From Solanum dulcamara (Eukaryota > Streptophyta > Magnoliopsida > Solanales > Solanaceae), in assembly GCF_947179165.1 (NCBI RefSeq), contig NC_077240.1, forward strand, positions 26,268,001-26,332,000: DNA of 64,000 bases, written 5' to 3'. This document shows positions 46,491-59,591 of this stretch, piece by piece. Each line of letters starts with the position of its first letter. Positions within the stretch are counted from its first letter, which is position 1. The position numbers and the translations under genes were made by a program. Below the pieces are notes generated by a model, which worked only from the letters and a program-made list of their open reading frames with translations, was not told where the DNA came from and made no database searches.

Positions 46491-48875
46491 GAAAAAAGGC
46501 TCAAATATACTATCAAAAATTAATAAAAGATTTATTTATGTCAATCGTTAAAAATTTAGTTTATTTATGTCATCGTCCTTTGAGAAAAGTTTCATCCATA
46601 CCATTATTTTAACTCCCGCTTTGGAAAATCATTTTTTATACGTGACCAATTATAATTCTGCCACATTATTATTAGTAGTAATAAAAAAATTAAAATTCTG
46701 ACTACATTTGTGGAATTAAAAAACTCACTCATATTGAGAATTTCTTTTAGAGAAAATAGCCAATTATCAACTACACACCAATACTTCACGGGTCCTATTA
46801 CCCCTATGAAGTATTATTTTACACAGAAATATTGACACCCTTAAGCGCTTATGTGGTGTAGCAAGTGTGTTCGTTTTCCTATAGGCAAGTGTGAGGCAAA
46901 TAAGTAAGTTGAAATTAATTAATTTGACAGCTGTCAATTCTTAATTGGATATTATATAATTAATAAATTTAATTAACTATAATCAAAAGAATAGATAAAA
47001 AAAAATTATAACACTTTTGACTTTTTGTTAAACATATTTTTTTTTACTTTTCTCTTTTATTTTTTTCTCCTTACGTATTTTTTGGTCCTCTCTTTCTCAT
47101 CAACTCAACACTCACCTACTACCATCTCCTCCACCTTGAACCACCACTACCACAACAGCCTCATTAACTCATCGTCTTGTAATAATTTCTCCATGATTTG
47201 TCGAACCATTATCCACAACTAACACTACAAATTACTATTAAAATCATCAAATAAAATAATTACTCATGTTATCAAAAAAATCAAATCATCATTAGTTTCA
47301 CTGCTTCAAAAAAAAATTGCACAGAAAAGAGAAAAAAAAGCAGAAGAAGAAAGAATGGAAAACAAATCAAAAATAAATAAATTTATTGGACACCTGCAAT
47401 CATAAAATCCATTTAATTACTAAAGTCTTTTTTTAAAAAAATTATCAAAGAAATTCAGTCAATTAAAATCATCATGACCGAAAAATAATTTTTTTGATCA
47501 AGAATTTCATAAAGTAAGCTAAAATGAGTTATGAGGTATATGACCTGGGTCTTCATTCATTTTTTTTTATTTTATCGATTTCATATTAGATCAAAATCAA
47601 TACCATTAATCTACCTCCTCGCCGGAAAAGAAATTTCAGCGCAATTTTTTTCTTTTTTCTTTTTAGTTATTCTATATAAATTTTGGATCAGTAACATTCA
47701 TCAACCTTCAGATCTTATCTTCAATTTGTATTTTTGTTTGGCGATGACCTAAGAATTTAACCATTCACAAACTGTAAATTAAGTATTGCAAATTTAGTGT
47801 GATTGAGATAAAGAAGGAACACAATAAAAAAAAATTAAAGAGGAAAAGAGACAGATAATTAAGCTCGTTAAGGTGCTTGAAGGATGATATAAAGTGATGA
47901 AAAAACAATAATGAAGATATCTTTGATTTTTTTGTCGGTGACTGAGTTGCAAGAAGGGAATGAAAAACAAAAGAGAGAGAAAAAAAATAAAGTAAGAATA
48001 AAGATCTCTTTGTCATTAATGAGAAATTGGATAAAGAGAGGAAGATAAATATAAAAATAAAAAATGATAGCCGGCAACGAGTGTACATCACAATTTTAAG
48101 GTGATATATATTATGTTTTTTAAAAAATTAGGGGGGTGGGAGTAATAGGACCCCATTAAAGTATAAATGTGTAGTTCAAAATTCGGTAATAGATGGGAGG
48201 AGGGAGGGGGGGGGGGGGGCATTTGACTATTTTCTCAAAAAAATATTTCATTTTTTTAAAAATCAATCCCAAAATTTTGAAAATTTGTTTTGATTCGTGT
48301 TTTGTTGTTGTTTTTGACACTAGATCCTTGTTCCGTGGTGTTTTTTGAGTATATGTTCAAAATTTTAAGTGATTTAGAGTTGTGGAGAAAATTCTACTAT
48401 TAAATGATGTTGAAGTTTTGAAACTTTGAAAAAATTTCAAGTGAGTCTTGTTGAGTTAAGTTGAATTTAATTTCAAAAGATATTGAGTTTTGGTATCTAG
48501 CTTGGAGGGATGTTACTTTTAAAATTTTAGGTGATTTCGTAGAGAATTTAAGTTGAAAATTTGGAAATTCGTGGTGTTCTTGAGGAAGGAGCAAAAAAGA
48601 GTATATTTGATCCAAAAATTCAATTGAAAAGTGTTAAAAGTTGTTTAGGGTCTTGTTGAGTTAGTTGACTTTTTTTTTTTAAAAATAAAATTAGTGACGT
48701 GACCGAATTATAATTGGCCAAGTGTAAAAATGATTTTGCAAAATTGAAGTTAAAAAATAATGATATGAATGTACCTTTTTCTTAAACGACAATGACATAA
48801 ATAAATCAAATTTTTAACGGATAAAATAAATGAGTCTTTTTTCAAAATCCGATAACATATTTAAGTTTTCTTCTT
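46491..48875. mobile_element. TIR element with about 180-bp arms (outer element of a nested pair)
   Basis: The left arm (46491-46672) and right arm (48692-48875, complement) share aatttgatttatttatgtca-like, gttaaaaattt, cattatttt, aaaatcattttt and ccaattataattc segments in the same order. The long arms without a transposase fit a non-autonomous Mutator-like element. A second TIR element sits inside it. The flanking duplication is obscured by A/T runs. Confidence 0.7.
46748..48237. mobile_element. TIR element nested inside 46491-48875
   Basis: The left end (tagagaaaatagccaatta, caactacaca, ggtcctattacccc) and the right end in complement (tgagaaaatagtcaaatg, gaactacaca, ggggtcctattactcc) are inverted copies of about 80-90 bp. 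The right arm carries an extra G-rich insert including a 14-G run (about 48206-48219). The interior of about 1.4 kb has no convincing gene. Open frames there are A/T-biased and lack known domains. Confidence 0.65.
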
Positions 48876-49380
48876 TTTTTTAATCTCTCCCACACTTATA
48901 ACAAATAATAAATATATTAATACGGATATTAAAAATTACATATAAAATAAAGTGTCCTTGGATGAGTTTTACTAGTCATCATGTGATGATTGTACAAAGT
49001 ATTTCTACAAAAATTAAAAAAAAATATGTCAATAAAATGATATATTATTAAAACTACTCGATGAACTAGAAGATTTTCTTCGTCAAAATACAAGAAATTG
49101 AGGGAAAATAAAGAGGATTTTCAGTCTAATGATTAGAATTTTAAGAATAATTTAATTGGAGAGATAGTAAGTTATTTCGATTTAAAAGTTAAAATTACAT
49201 TTATTTAGTGTTTTTAAAAATAATAATAAATTTTGTATCACTATCCTAGAATGATTTATCCAAGATTATAATAACCTAGTTTTGAACCAAATAATTCACT
49301 AAAGTTAAAACCCCCCTTTAAAAAACGTTAAATATATGAAAAAGAAACTAGAGAAACAGAAAAAAAAAGAAGAAAATGAC
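48876..49380. other. Intergenic, upstream of CTP synthase
   Basis: AT-rich sequence without a supported gene. It should contain distal promoter sequence of CTP synthase. Confidence 0.4.
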
Positions 49381-49415
49381 TTGACTATAGACTCAGAGGT
49401 TCCATTGTATCCTTT

Positions 49416-49423
49416 TATATAAG
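49416..49423 (+). promoter_or_regulatory. TATA box of CTP synthase
   Basis: TATATAAG lies 168 bp upstream of the start codon, and the leader after it has no ATG. This predicts transcription from about 49445 and a leader of about 145 bases. Confidence 0.6.
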
Positions 49424-49590
49424 AGCGTCGCTACCTACGAGATACGCGTAGTCTTCCCTGTACCGCATTTTCACAAACTCTTGGCGTACAGTTTCCTCTG
49501 TGTTGTTAACGCCCTCCGTTTTCCGACCAACAACACCTCCGCCGGAACCCTAGTAACGAGACAGTAAACCGAGAAAGAAGACACACAAGA

Positions 49591-52500
49591 ATGAAGTACG
49601 TTTTGGTAACTGGCGGTGTAGTCAGTGGTCTTGGCAAAGGCGTTACAGCAAGTAGCATCGGCGTTGTTCTCAAAGCATGTGGCCTTCGTGTTACCTCTAT
49701 CAAAATTGGTTCGTTTTTTTATTTTCATCTCACGTGGAGTTGTGGTTTTGTGTGCTTCTCTTCTTTGACTGTTTGTTTTCTCGGTTGGCTTCCCTTCAAT
49801 CATGATGCTGAAATGACTACTGTTGTTGGAATCAAACAAATAAAATTTTTATAATCGATAATTTGGCGTAAGAAAGAACTTAAATTTTAGTTCAACATTT
49901 TTTCCCTATATAAGGAGGTTTGCTATGGAGCATGGTATTTATACTGACTAATTTTATCAATTCCGATAAATTAATCAAAACACTGAAGGAATCTAAAGGA
50001 CGTTAGGAACATTTTTTTTTTTGCAAAACATTTATCCCAAAAGAAAAAATCAGATGGGTTTAGGGATAATCAGACTAGAATTGATGCCTCTTCTTCTGAT
50101 AGAAGAACTTTTATTCAGCACTTTTTTGCTTTTCGAGCATGTTTAGTGTGAAGGAGAATGTTTTCATAGGAGTGTTTCAGTGGAAAATGTTTCTTATGAT
50201 CATTTTCCAAGTGTTTGATTGGGTGTAGAAGCATATGATAATTGATAACTCTCTATGATGTAGAGTAAGGTAGGAGGATTATGCTTTAGTGATATCCCGG
50301 TATTAAAAGGTTGATAACAGTATTTTTGGTGTGCCAGAATATTTCTGCGTCATTTCCCTTGTTTGATTGTATATTGAATTTGGTGACGTGCTTTATAAAA
50401 AAGGAGAGAAGTTGGTGACATATGATAATTGTATAAGATGCATCGAACCAAACAAGAACAAGAAGTGGACAATCATAAAAGATATAGGATAAACAAGGAG
50501 GAGAGTATTTTGATACAGGATGAACTAGGATGAGAGTATTTTGACTATGTGTTGATTAAAATGATATGAAGTAATAGACTAATAAAGGCAGCCCGGTGCA
50601 CTTAAGCTCCCGCTATGCGCAGGGTCCGGGGAAGGGCCCGACCACAAGGGGTCTATTGTACGCAGCCTTACCTTGCATTTCTGCCAGAGGCTGTTTCCAA
50701 GGCTTGAACCCGTGACCTCCTGGTCACATGGCAGTAACTTTACCAGTTACTTATGAAGTAATAGACTAATAGTAAAGGAAAATGGCTCTGTCCATAAAGT
50801 GGAAAATATTTTTCAGAATTCAAGGTATCCTAAGACTGGAAAATGTTTTATCGAGGAAATTATTTTCCTTGAAAACAGTTTCTGTCTTACCATACACACT
50901 TTTGGATGTGGATTGAAGCAACTGATATGGCATAGAAATTGGGATATTTGGTAAAGAAAAATGAAAGAAGTGTTTCCCTCTGATATTTTCTGCAGTTCAG
51001 GGTAACTGAACATAGGGAACTGATTTCATCAAGGAAAGTATTTTCTCTGAAAACACTCTTCGTCAGACAAAATCCCCTTTATTTCCCCATTTGGCCATGG
51101 TGAAGAATTAACTCTTGTTATGGAGATTGTGAACGCTTTATGTTGTAAGTACTCAATATTCACATTCCGTTCATATGTATTTAGCACTAAAGTTTTACAA
51201 ACGAAAAAAGTTTCAAGTGTATTGCATCCTGAGCATCCAGAAGTTTATATTAGTCTATTGGAAGGCTCAATATTCACATTCCGTTCATATGTATTTAGCA
51301 CTAAAGTTTTACAAACGAAAAAAGTTTCAAGTGTATTGCATCCTGAGCATCCAGAAGTTTATATTAGTCTATTGGAAGGCTGAATTAACTTCTTATTTTG
51401 TTTATCATTTGTCTTTTCCTTCATTTGATGTGTGATGCCACTAAGTGAGAATATAAGAAATCGAAGTATTTAGACAGGGAAGACCAATTACAGAGACAAA
51501 CTAAAAGAGGTTCCTGCCTCTGGTGGGGGTTCCCCGCGGGGCTATTACACGTATTTCCTGCTTGAATTCCAAGATAATTATTCATGTGTTTTCTTAGTTC
51601 TGTTGTTTTGATGATAGATCTTGAATTGATTACTGTTGTTTATCTCTGAAGTACACTGAGACCTTTTCATCTTTGCAGATCCATATTTGAACACTGACGC
51701 TGGCACTATGTCCCCGTTTGAGCATGGGGAGGTTTTTGTGCTTGATGATGGTGGAGAGGTATTCCTTTCCTTCACCCCAAATACACTGAAAAACTATTTT
51801 AATTTCCCTTCTTAAATTTGACTCTGATGTAATGATCTTCATACACTTAGTTAGCATACTGAAAACTAGTTTTGTTGAATATTCTTATTGTATGCTTTTC
51901 TTTTTTGGTATGTTTTACCTTATATGGCCTGCATCATGCAGGAGAGCCAGTACTTGATGGTTAACGTTCTCTAATTTGATGAGTCTTCGTACAATTGGAA
52001 CTCATAGGAACCAACTTGTTCCACATATAAGTTAATTGTTTCCAGTACACCAAGGATTGCTGATAATTTTAAGATATACTTCTCTGGAAGTGGTAAGTAT
52101 AAGACGCGCATACATAACGATAAACTTCAAATAATAAGGGAGAGATAGCTTATAAAGATTCTTCACCTTTAATCATAAGGTTGAGGTTTGAATGACCAAC
52201 AGAATGAAGTGGGAAAGGGCCACCGGGCTCCTGAGGTGTGGGGGTTGAGGGTGGAGCCTACCTTATCGAAATATAAGCAAGATTTCATACTGATACACAC
52301 TTTGCTTTTATAAAAAGCACCTAAGCTTTGCTTATGTACCGTGTTAACAAGAAAGGATTCACAAAATCTTAGGTTTAGACTATTCTATGATTCAAAATCA
52401 GGTTATGATAGATATCTAATGTTACTTATTCTCTTTTAATATCTTTAGTTTATCGAAATATAAGCAAGATTTCATACTGATACACACTTTGCTTTTATAA

Positions 52501-55500
52501 AAAGCACCTAAGCTTTGCTTATGTACCGTGTTAACAAGAAAGGATTCACAAAATCTTAGGTTTAGACTGTTCTATGATTCAAAATCAGGTTATGATAGAT
52601 ATCTAATGTTACTTAATCTCTTTTAATATCTTTAGTTTATGTGATACAACTGTCTCCTACCAGAAAATTGTTACTGTATTTACCTACAATAGATTCTGGT
52701 TTTCCTCTGAAGCTTCAAAGATGTGTACTCTTATTCATTGCAATACTCATGTGCTTCAACAGGTTGATCTAGATTTGGGAAATTATGAACGCTTTTTGGA
52801 TGTGACATTGACAAGGGACAACAATATTACCACTGGAAAGATATATCAGGTTCTTATAAATAAACATATACATGTAGACTATGGTGTCTCACGTGGATCT
52901 ATGCCAATCATCTGTTCAGGAATGAATATGTTTTGACAGTTTTTTCTTTTCCTTTTTGGGTGGGTTACCAGTCTGTTCTGGAGAAGGAAAGGAAAGGTGG
53001 TTATCTTGGAAAAACTGTTCAGGTGAGTTTACTTTCATTTGATATCATATATGGTGCATCACTGCAAAGAAACCTATTTCTCAGAGGGATTGCTGTCTCT
53101 CTCTATAGGTGGTTCCCCACATCACTGATGCTATAAAGGATTGGATTGAGTCGGTATCTCTGATTCCTGTCGATGGGAAGGAGGGTCCTGCAGATGTTTG
53201 TGTCATTGAATTGGGGGGTACTGTAGGTAAGTGCTTCTAGGAGGCAGGAGCATCTAATCTACTAAAAGCTCTGGTCCTCTTCCCTATCTCTTTTGTTGTT
53301 TTGTGCTCTCTCTCTCTCTCTCTCTCTTTATATATATATATATATATATATAATGTTGTAGAAGCTCTTCTCAATTAACTTCTTACATCATTGCTTTTAG
53401 GTGATATTGAATCAATGCCCTTCATTGAGGCTTTACGACAATTGTATTTCACAGTTGGTAAGTAGGAGTTTGCTTTATGATTGAAAGATTATTAGCGTAT
53501 TATTCTCTACAAGGAATGCCCTCTTATGATATGTATTTATGTCTTCATTAGTTTCACTTTATTCACATTTCACCCTCCTTTAACTTCTTTTATTTTTCTT
53601 ATCAGGGCAAGACAACTTTTGCCTCATTCATGTCAGTCTTATACCTGTACTAGGTGTTGTCGGTGAGCAAGTAATAGTCTATGAAACATTTATGCCTGAA
53701 CCATGTGAATGTTTTCTACATGTTCTCTCTTTCTATATGCCCCTCATTGTGTTCTCCATGTGTCTGCAGAAAACAAAGCCTACACAACATAGTGTGCGGG
53801 AACTGAGAGCATTAGGGTTGACTCCCCACTTTTTAGCATGCCGGTCTGCTCAGGTATGTTATTTTCCCAAAGCTATAAATTCCTGTATTTTATATTTTCT
53901 AGAAGATATTAGTAGGTTTGTTTACACTTGGATTTCCATTATAGTTTGTTATAGCCTAGTCTCCTAGCGTGGGCGCAGAAGATGCAAAGATCTCACAGTA
54001 GACCTTCTGTGCGGGTCCCTTTCCTTCCCTTTCTTTTGGCTTGTTCTCCACAGTTGTCAAATAATGAGATGTGAACTTCATACTAACATATCAACTAGGT
54101 TATCTCTTTGTATGTAGTAAATTAGTATTACCTAGAGGCATGAAAATATGTTTCGTAGAGACTAGAAATTTTGGAAAACTAGTTTAAACCTTTAATTTTA
54201 GGATTTTCGTTTCTCTACTACTGCATTTTGCTGATATTATTGAGATATTTCAACTCTGTTGCAGCCCTTACTAGAGAACACAAAACAGAAGCTTTCACAG
54301 TTTTGTCATGTTCCTGTAAGATTAACTTATGTGAGGCCTTTTGTATTTCGTATATAAAATTGGAAGTCATTTTCATTTCTCCCGTTTTGATCTGCTTCCC
54401 TGTAGATTGCCAACATCCTGAATATCCATGATGTTCCAAACATTTGGCATATTCCTCTCCTGCTTCAGGTAGGTCTACCAACTGCTACACTTTGTCCTTT
54501 GCTATATCTGATATAAATATTGCTCCTAAAGTTACCTATTTGTCACAGAACCAAAATGCTCATGATGCCATTCTAAAGCAAATGGATTTAATGAGGTGAC
54601 AAACTGCCTCTCCGTTTCCCTTTTAGCAGTAATTTAGATTTAGAATCCGATCGTCCTCTTCCTATCTCATATTTCCTTACATTTCTACTGAAATGAGAAA
54701 AATAGTTTTTAAACTTGGATAAATTCTGTATGTAGTTCTCTTGTTTATGATTTTCCTGCGCTATTTTGTGAGTTAGTCTTGGTTCTAGTGGCTGTTACTG
54801 ATATGGTCTACAATGAGCAAGTTGGATTTTCATGAAAGACATAAGGTGCACGACATCTCCTCTGATTATTTTTTTCTTTCTGTTGTCAGGGTTGCGAAAC
54901 CTATTGCTTTACGGGAGTGGACGAAAAGAGCTGAGACCTTTGACAACCTCACCAAATCTGTTAGTAGGATCTAAACAATGTAGGTACTTTTAACAAATAT
55001 GTACATTGTAATTGAATAACTACTACTTTTCTGCAGGTTAGAATTGCGATGGTTGGGAAGTATGTTGGGTTAACAGATTCTTACTTATCTGTAGTGAAGG
55101 TAATAATATGAAACTACAAAGAATATGCACCATCTTTATTTAAACTGATATATTGTGTTAGGAATGCGTCTTTTTCATTTGATCATGGTAGAGTTTAGCA
55201 TTTGAGTATAGCTTTAGCTTTTCTTTGAGCAGCTTTTCCCATGACACTGCTAATTGTCCTGCTTTCTAGTTTCGAAATAGAAGAAACATGCTTATGAGCG
55301 ATTAACTGTTTATTCTGTATCTTCTCTTGCTTCTTTCCATATTTATGGGTCCTCCTGGACGCATTTATCCAATGTTCATTTATACTGTGATGTTGACTTG
55401 TCTGTCTCGTAATTTTTCTTCATATTTTTAGGCCCTTCTGCATGCATGTATTGCATGTTCGTTTAAGCCATCCATTGACTGGATTGCAGCATCAGATCTT

Positions 55501-58500
55501 GAAGATGATAGTGCTCAATCGGTACTTTAATTTCTCTCTACTTTTGGGTTAGGTGCTGTTACGAGTTTCTAATTGTAATTATCTTATTTTTTTCTATCAG
55601 ACTCCAGAAGTTTATGCAACAGCCTGGAAGACTCTAAGGGTAAAATTTGATCGTGCCTAGCAGCAACAATTATGCCATCCATCATTCTTGTTTGCTTCTT
55701 TAGTGTCAGTTCACTCTTAGACATGAATTACGAAGACCACCCTTTTTAGTTGAAGGGGAAGTTTATTAGTTTCAATGATGGCCTCTTAACATGTGCATTT
55801 TGAGAGATGAATCATCTGTCAATGCAGTATTTCTCATTCTTTTTTTTTCTTTTTCTGGTGTATCATTTCTAGCGTGGTGGTTATGATTTACCTGTGTTAT
55901 GTCTGCACGATTGCTTGCTTGGGAGGTGTTAAGTGTGCCACATTGGTTGAGGGAATGGACCGTTGTCTCTTTAAATAGTCTTGGACAATCCTCACCTATA
56001 GCTTTTACGGTTAAGTAAAGCCCAATGTTTATTTTCTTTACAAAATGCACGTGAATATGCCACTACAGTAAGGCTTTTGGCAGTCTAGCTAACCATCTAT
56101 CCCCCAAATATGTTTTTTTCGTTATGATAATTAAGATCACAGAAATGTTTGAGCGTGTCTTATGCTGCTACCTACCATTTCTGTTGATTTCATTCGAGAG
56201 GCTCAGCTATTACTGTATAACTCATTTCTTGATAAAGTACTCTATAACTCATTTTAGTAGCTATTGAGATGAAACCAACCTTTACAGGGTGCAGCATGTG
56301 TCTTGGTTCCTGGTGGGTTTGGTGACCGTGGGGTCAAGGGGATGATATTGGCTGCAAAGTATGCTAGGGAGAATAACGTACCATATCTCGGAATCTGTTT
56401 AGGGATGCAGATTTCTGTAATCGAGTTTGCCAGATCTGTAAGTTGATTTTTTAGACGTCAAATTGGAATATCTTGTGTAAACCATCTCTTTTATGTGGCA
56501 TTATCTCTTTTGAATTTTTCAGGTTTTGCATTTGGAGAAAGCAAACAGTGAAGAGTTTGACCCCCAGACGCCGGACCTTGTTGTAATTTTCATGCCTGAG
56601 GTAGTGTGCTCTTTGTAATATTTCAAAGAAATGAATACGTATTTGTGTCATTTATATATTTCTCTGTTTATGCTTTTTTTGATATCACAGTTTTTAAAAA
56701 AAATTCCAGGGGTCAAAAACACATATGGGGAGCACCATGAGGCTTGGATCTAGGAAAACATTGTTCCAGACTCCTGATTGTATCACGTCAAAGCTGTATG
56801 GAATATATGTTCACACACTTCTACTTTATCAAATGTCATTTATTCGTCATAACAGTGTCTTGACCAGATGCCTGTTTAATTAGATTGCTATGGACTTTTA
56901 AGGATTTGAAGTAAGTCTAGAATTTGCCAATTCTACGCATCATCTCTGTATCCGGAGCATAAGATATGATTTTATGGCAGTCTGTTTGTGGGTAGCCTAT
57001 CATATAGTTCACCCATATGCTCTCATTGAGATACTAGTTTGTTCTCATTCACCAATCTGAGAGTAGTTTAGATACATGATTTAAGATGGGTTTTTGTGGA
57101 TCTCTACTGGCTTGTTTTTGTTTTTGCTCTCTAGTTATTGGTTGCATGTCCATTCGATGCTTTCTAATATAGTATTACCTGTCAAAGAAAAGAAATTCTT
57201 TCTTGTGAATTCTCATTCCCTTTTTTATGCACGCTTAACATCTTTTCTCTTGACAGGTATAACAATTCTAAGCATGTGGATGAACGACATCGCCATAGAT
57301 ATGAGGTTAGCATAAGCCTTGCATTGTAATGCATGTTGCATTAATTATGCTGTCATCCCCATGGAATAAAACGTGTGGTGTCTATTGCAGGTCAATCCTG
57401 AAGTTGTAGGCACTTTAGAAGAAGCTGGCCTGAGATTTGTGGGAAGGGATGAAACTGGAAAAAGAATGGAGGTTTGATTTTGGACTATAGGATTTAAATT
57501 GCTATTGACTTGGTGAAAACTATTGTTTACAATCCTTTAGTTTTAGACTCTGTTACAAGCTTTATTTTCAAGTAATTATTGGTTCACTTTAGGTTCATTG
57601 CTTTTATTCTTGTTGTTATTGCTTGTAGAATTTTCTCCCTTTTTCTCATCCTCTTATTTATGCAGATATTGGAGCTTCCTGGTCACCCATTTTATGTTGG
57701 CGTGCAATTTCATCCTGAATACAAGTCAAGGCCAGGGAGGCCTTCAGCTCCTTTTCTAGGTAGTAATTAATTGTCTGACTTTGGTTTTAATATAAACTAA
57801 TAATATGACCTGCAAACTTGATGCAATATATCATGCATGCGGTGTTACTTTTTAGTGTTTCTGGAATCATTTTCTGTGAATGGATTGTGTTAATGCAGCA
57901 AAGTCAAAATGAAGTAGTTTATTTAAGATGGCAAAGTCATCATTTTAGCAGTTGCCCATATTGTTTTTGCAGCATTCTTTTTTATCATTTTTCGTGATAT
58001 GATGAAATGACATCAGTATACTGTATGTGAAGGTGTTAAAAGGTGCAAGATAGACCTAAATCACTTGGAGGGAAATTGTCGTGAAAGACCTACAATTTCC
58101 TGTGATCAATGCAGAAAACAATGAAAGAAAAAAGATTCATATAGGTGATATCTACTAGTGGAGAGTAGGATTTAGTCTTGTTATAGAACTTGTAATATTA
58201 TTGTTATTACTACTATTATGTGTATGTGTTCAACTTATTTTCACTTTAATTTTTATTTGGTATGAAGATGACATGAGTTGAGCTTAAATTGAAAATTGTT
58301 TGGGATTGAGGCGTAGTTGTTGTTAGAGATTGGGATCTTCTTCCTCCTTTATCTTTTGGGGATCTTGGTTGATTTCTGTATGTAGGGAGGATAGGACTGT
58401 TAGAACGGAAAACCTGCATTGTTCTTAGCTAAGGATAATAGCATAATCACTTTTATCATGATCCTTTTACTCTTAGAAATTATATGATGAAACTGCGTCA

Positions 58501-58678
58501 TTGCAGTCCCTGAACAGGATTCTACAGAGTTCGCAACTTGTTTTGTTTTGATGCTGCGAGACCATTACCAGCAGTAGTAGAAATAACGTATAATTGTCAC
58601 TGTACCGCAGGTCTTATCATGGCAGCAACAGGACAGCTAGAAGCTTACGTCAATACTCAGCAGAATGGAAGCATATAA
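49591..58678 (+). CDS. CTPS: CTP synthase (glutamine-hydrolysing)
   Basis: Converts UTP to CTP with ATP and glutamine, the last step of de novo pyrimidine nucleotide synthesis, usually cytosolic. Twenty-two exons start at 49591, 51679, 52763, 52972, 53109, 53401, 53606, 53770, 54265, 54406, 54549, 54890, 55037, 55432, 55601, 56288, 56523, 56710, 57257, 57391, 57666 and 58611. They end at 49708, 51758, 52849, 53022, 53226, 53457, 53670, 53853, 54315, 54468, 54595, 54959, 55099, 55521, 55639, 56437, 56600, 56795, 57305, 57471, 57759 and 58678. All join in frame at GT-AG borders, giving 562 residues, normal for plants. The N-terminal synthetase domain begins [17 protein letters not shown] (P-loop, residues 8-17) and holds IDPYLN and ELGGTVGDIES. 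The C-terminal class-I glutamine amidotransferase has the nucleophile Cys398 in GICLGMQ, the oxyanion segment PGGFGDRG, and the His525-Glu527 pair in FHPE. All key residues are intact. Intron 1 is about 2 kb and holds a SINE and a duplication. Confidence 0.97.
50585..50751 (-). mobile_element. tRNA-derived SINE (167 bp) with 20-bp target duplication, CTP synthase intron 1
   Basis: A perfect 20-bp direct repeat lies at 50565-50584 and 50752-50771. On the minus strand the head reads tggtaaagttactgcca, then ggtcacgggttcaagcc, in which GGTTCAAGCC is a pol III box B. The body (gtacgcagccttacctt, ggggaagggcccgacc on the + strand) is typical of Solanaceae SINEs. A perfect duplication implies a recent insertion. 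Confidence 0.92.
51152..51379. repeat. 114-bp tandem duplication, two near-perfect copies, CTP synthase intron 1
   Basis: Copies start at 51152 and 51266 (ctcaatattcacattccgtt) and appear identical over 114 bp. The unit length is a multiple of three and one + frame stays open through both copies (51120-51383). It resembles no protein I recognise. Confidence 0.92.
52264..52637. repeat. 187-bp tandem duplication, CTP synthase intron 2
   Basis: Copies start at 52264 and 52451 (tatcgaaatataagcaag). They differ at only about two or three sites, so the duplication is recent. Confidence 0.92.
53308..53352. repeat. Compound (CT)n(TA)n microsatellite, CTP synthase intron 5
   Basis: About ten CT units are followed by about ten TA units, upstream of the exon 6 acceptor. 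Confidence 0.9.
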
Positions 58679-59167
58679 GCAAAACATCAGCACTAACTAG
58701 TTGGATAACTTTTTGCTCACAAGGTACATAAAGTCTCAGAACATATTCCTCTGTAAATTGAAGAATATTTTTCACTGGATATTGATGGGAAAAAAGGAGA
58801 AAATAAAATTCGAAATTAGTGGTCTAGTGGGCCGCCCGTGTCCAAGCAATGGTTTCCTGGTTGATTTCTGTCAAACGCTTGCTTAGTTGAACTTTTTGTT
58901 TGCTCTGTATTGTTTCTTCAAGAGGGTGTATAAACTTGGCTTCAACTTTCTGGATTTTAAGATTTGGTGTATTTAACATGTAAGAGTTTGAGTATATTCG
59001 TCGATCCATGTCAATTTGAAGCTTTTTACTTGATTCTTTCTCACAGTTGCAGCTAGAAACAGGCCCTAGTAATGTGTTTCTAAAGCTGATAATTATTTTG
59101 ATGAGCATCTGTTCTTACATCTTAGAAAGTCTCCTGGTTTCCTTTCAAAATTACCTCTTCTGATTAG

Positions 59168-59220
59168 AGTAGATAAATCTGAATGATCTTTCTAGTAGAT
59201 AAATCTGAATGATCTTTCTG
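59168..59220. repeat. 27-bp tandem duplication
   Basis: Two copies of agtagataaatctgaatgat followed by ctttct. Confidence 0.85.
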
Positions 59221-59489
59221 TTACATAAAAGAGAAACTTGTGTTGTATCAGAGGAATCAACTGCTTCAATATCTTTTCAATAATTTAATGTACCAAGTGA
59301 TATTGATTGCAGGAAGTCTGATTTTGTGGTGTGATCCTCCCAGTTCTCTTAAAGCTTGTCGTGAGATAAATGTGGATGTACTCTGCACATGTTCTGCCTG
59401 TTGACCCAAAGCCCCCTCGAGTGTGAAGCTGCATGCTAGGGCCGTCAATCATTTGGAAGTGATTTAGCTGATGCCCGTCTTCTTGTAAA

Positions 59490-59591
59490 GTTGACGACAG
59501 ATAATTTGAAGATATAGTTAGAGTGCTTTAGTTGTCTATAGTTGACGACAGATAATTTGAAGATATAGTTAGAGTGCTTCAGTTGTCTCTA
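59490..59591. repeat. 51-bp tandem duplication
   Basis: Two copies of a unit starting gttgacgacagataatttga, differing at one or two sites near their ends. Confidence 0.88.

Noticed and set aside
47025..48091. Several Phe/Leu/Ser-rich ORFs that look like membrane proteins
   Set aside because: They arise from T- and A-rich tracts inside a nested TIR element. The hydrophobicity follows base composition, and frames overlap on both strands.
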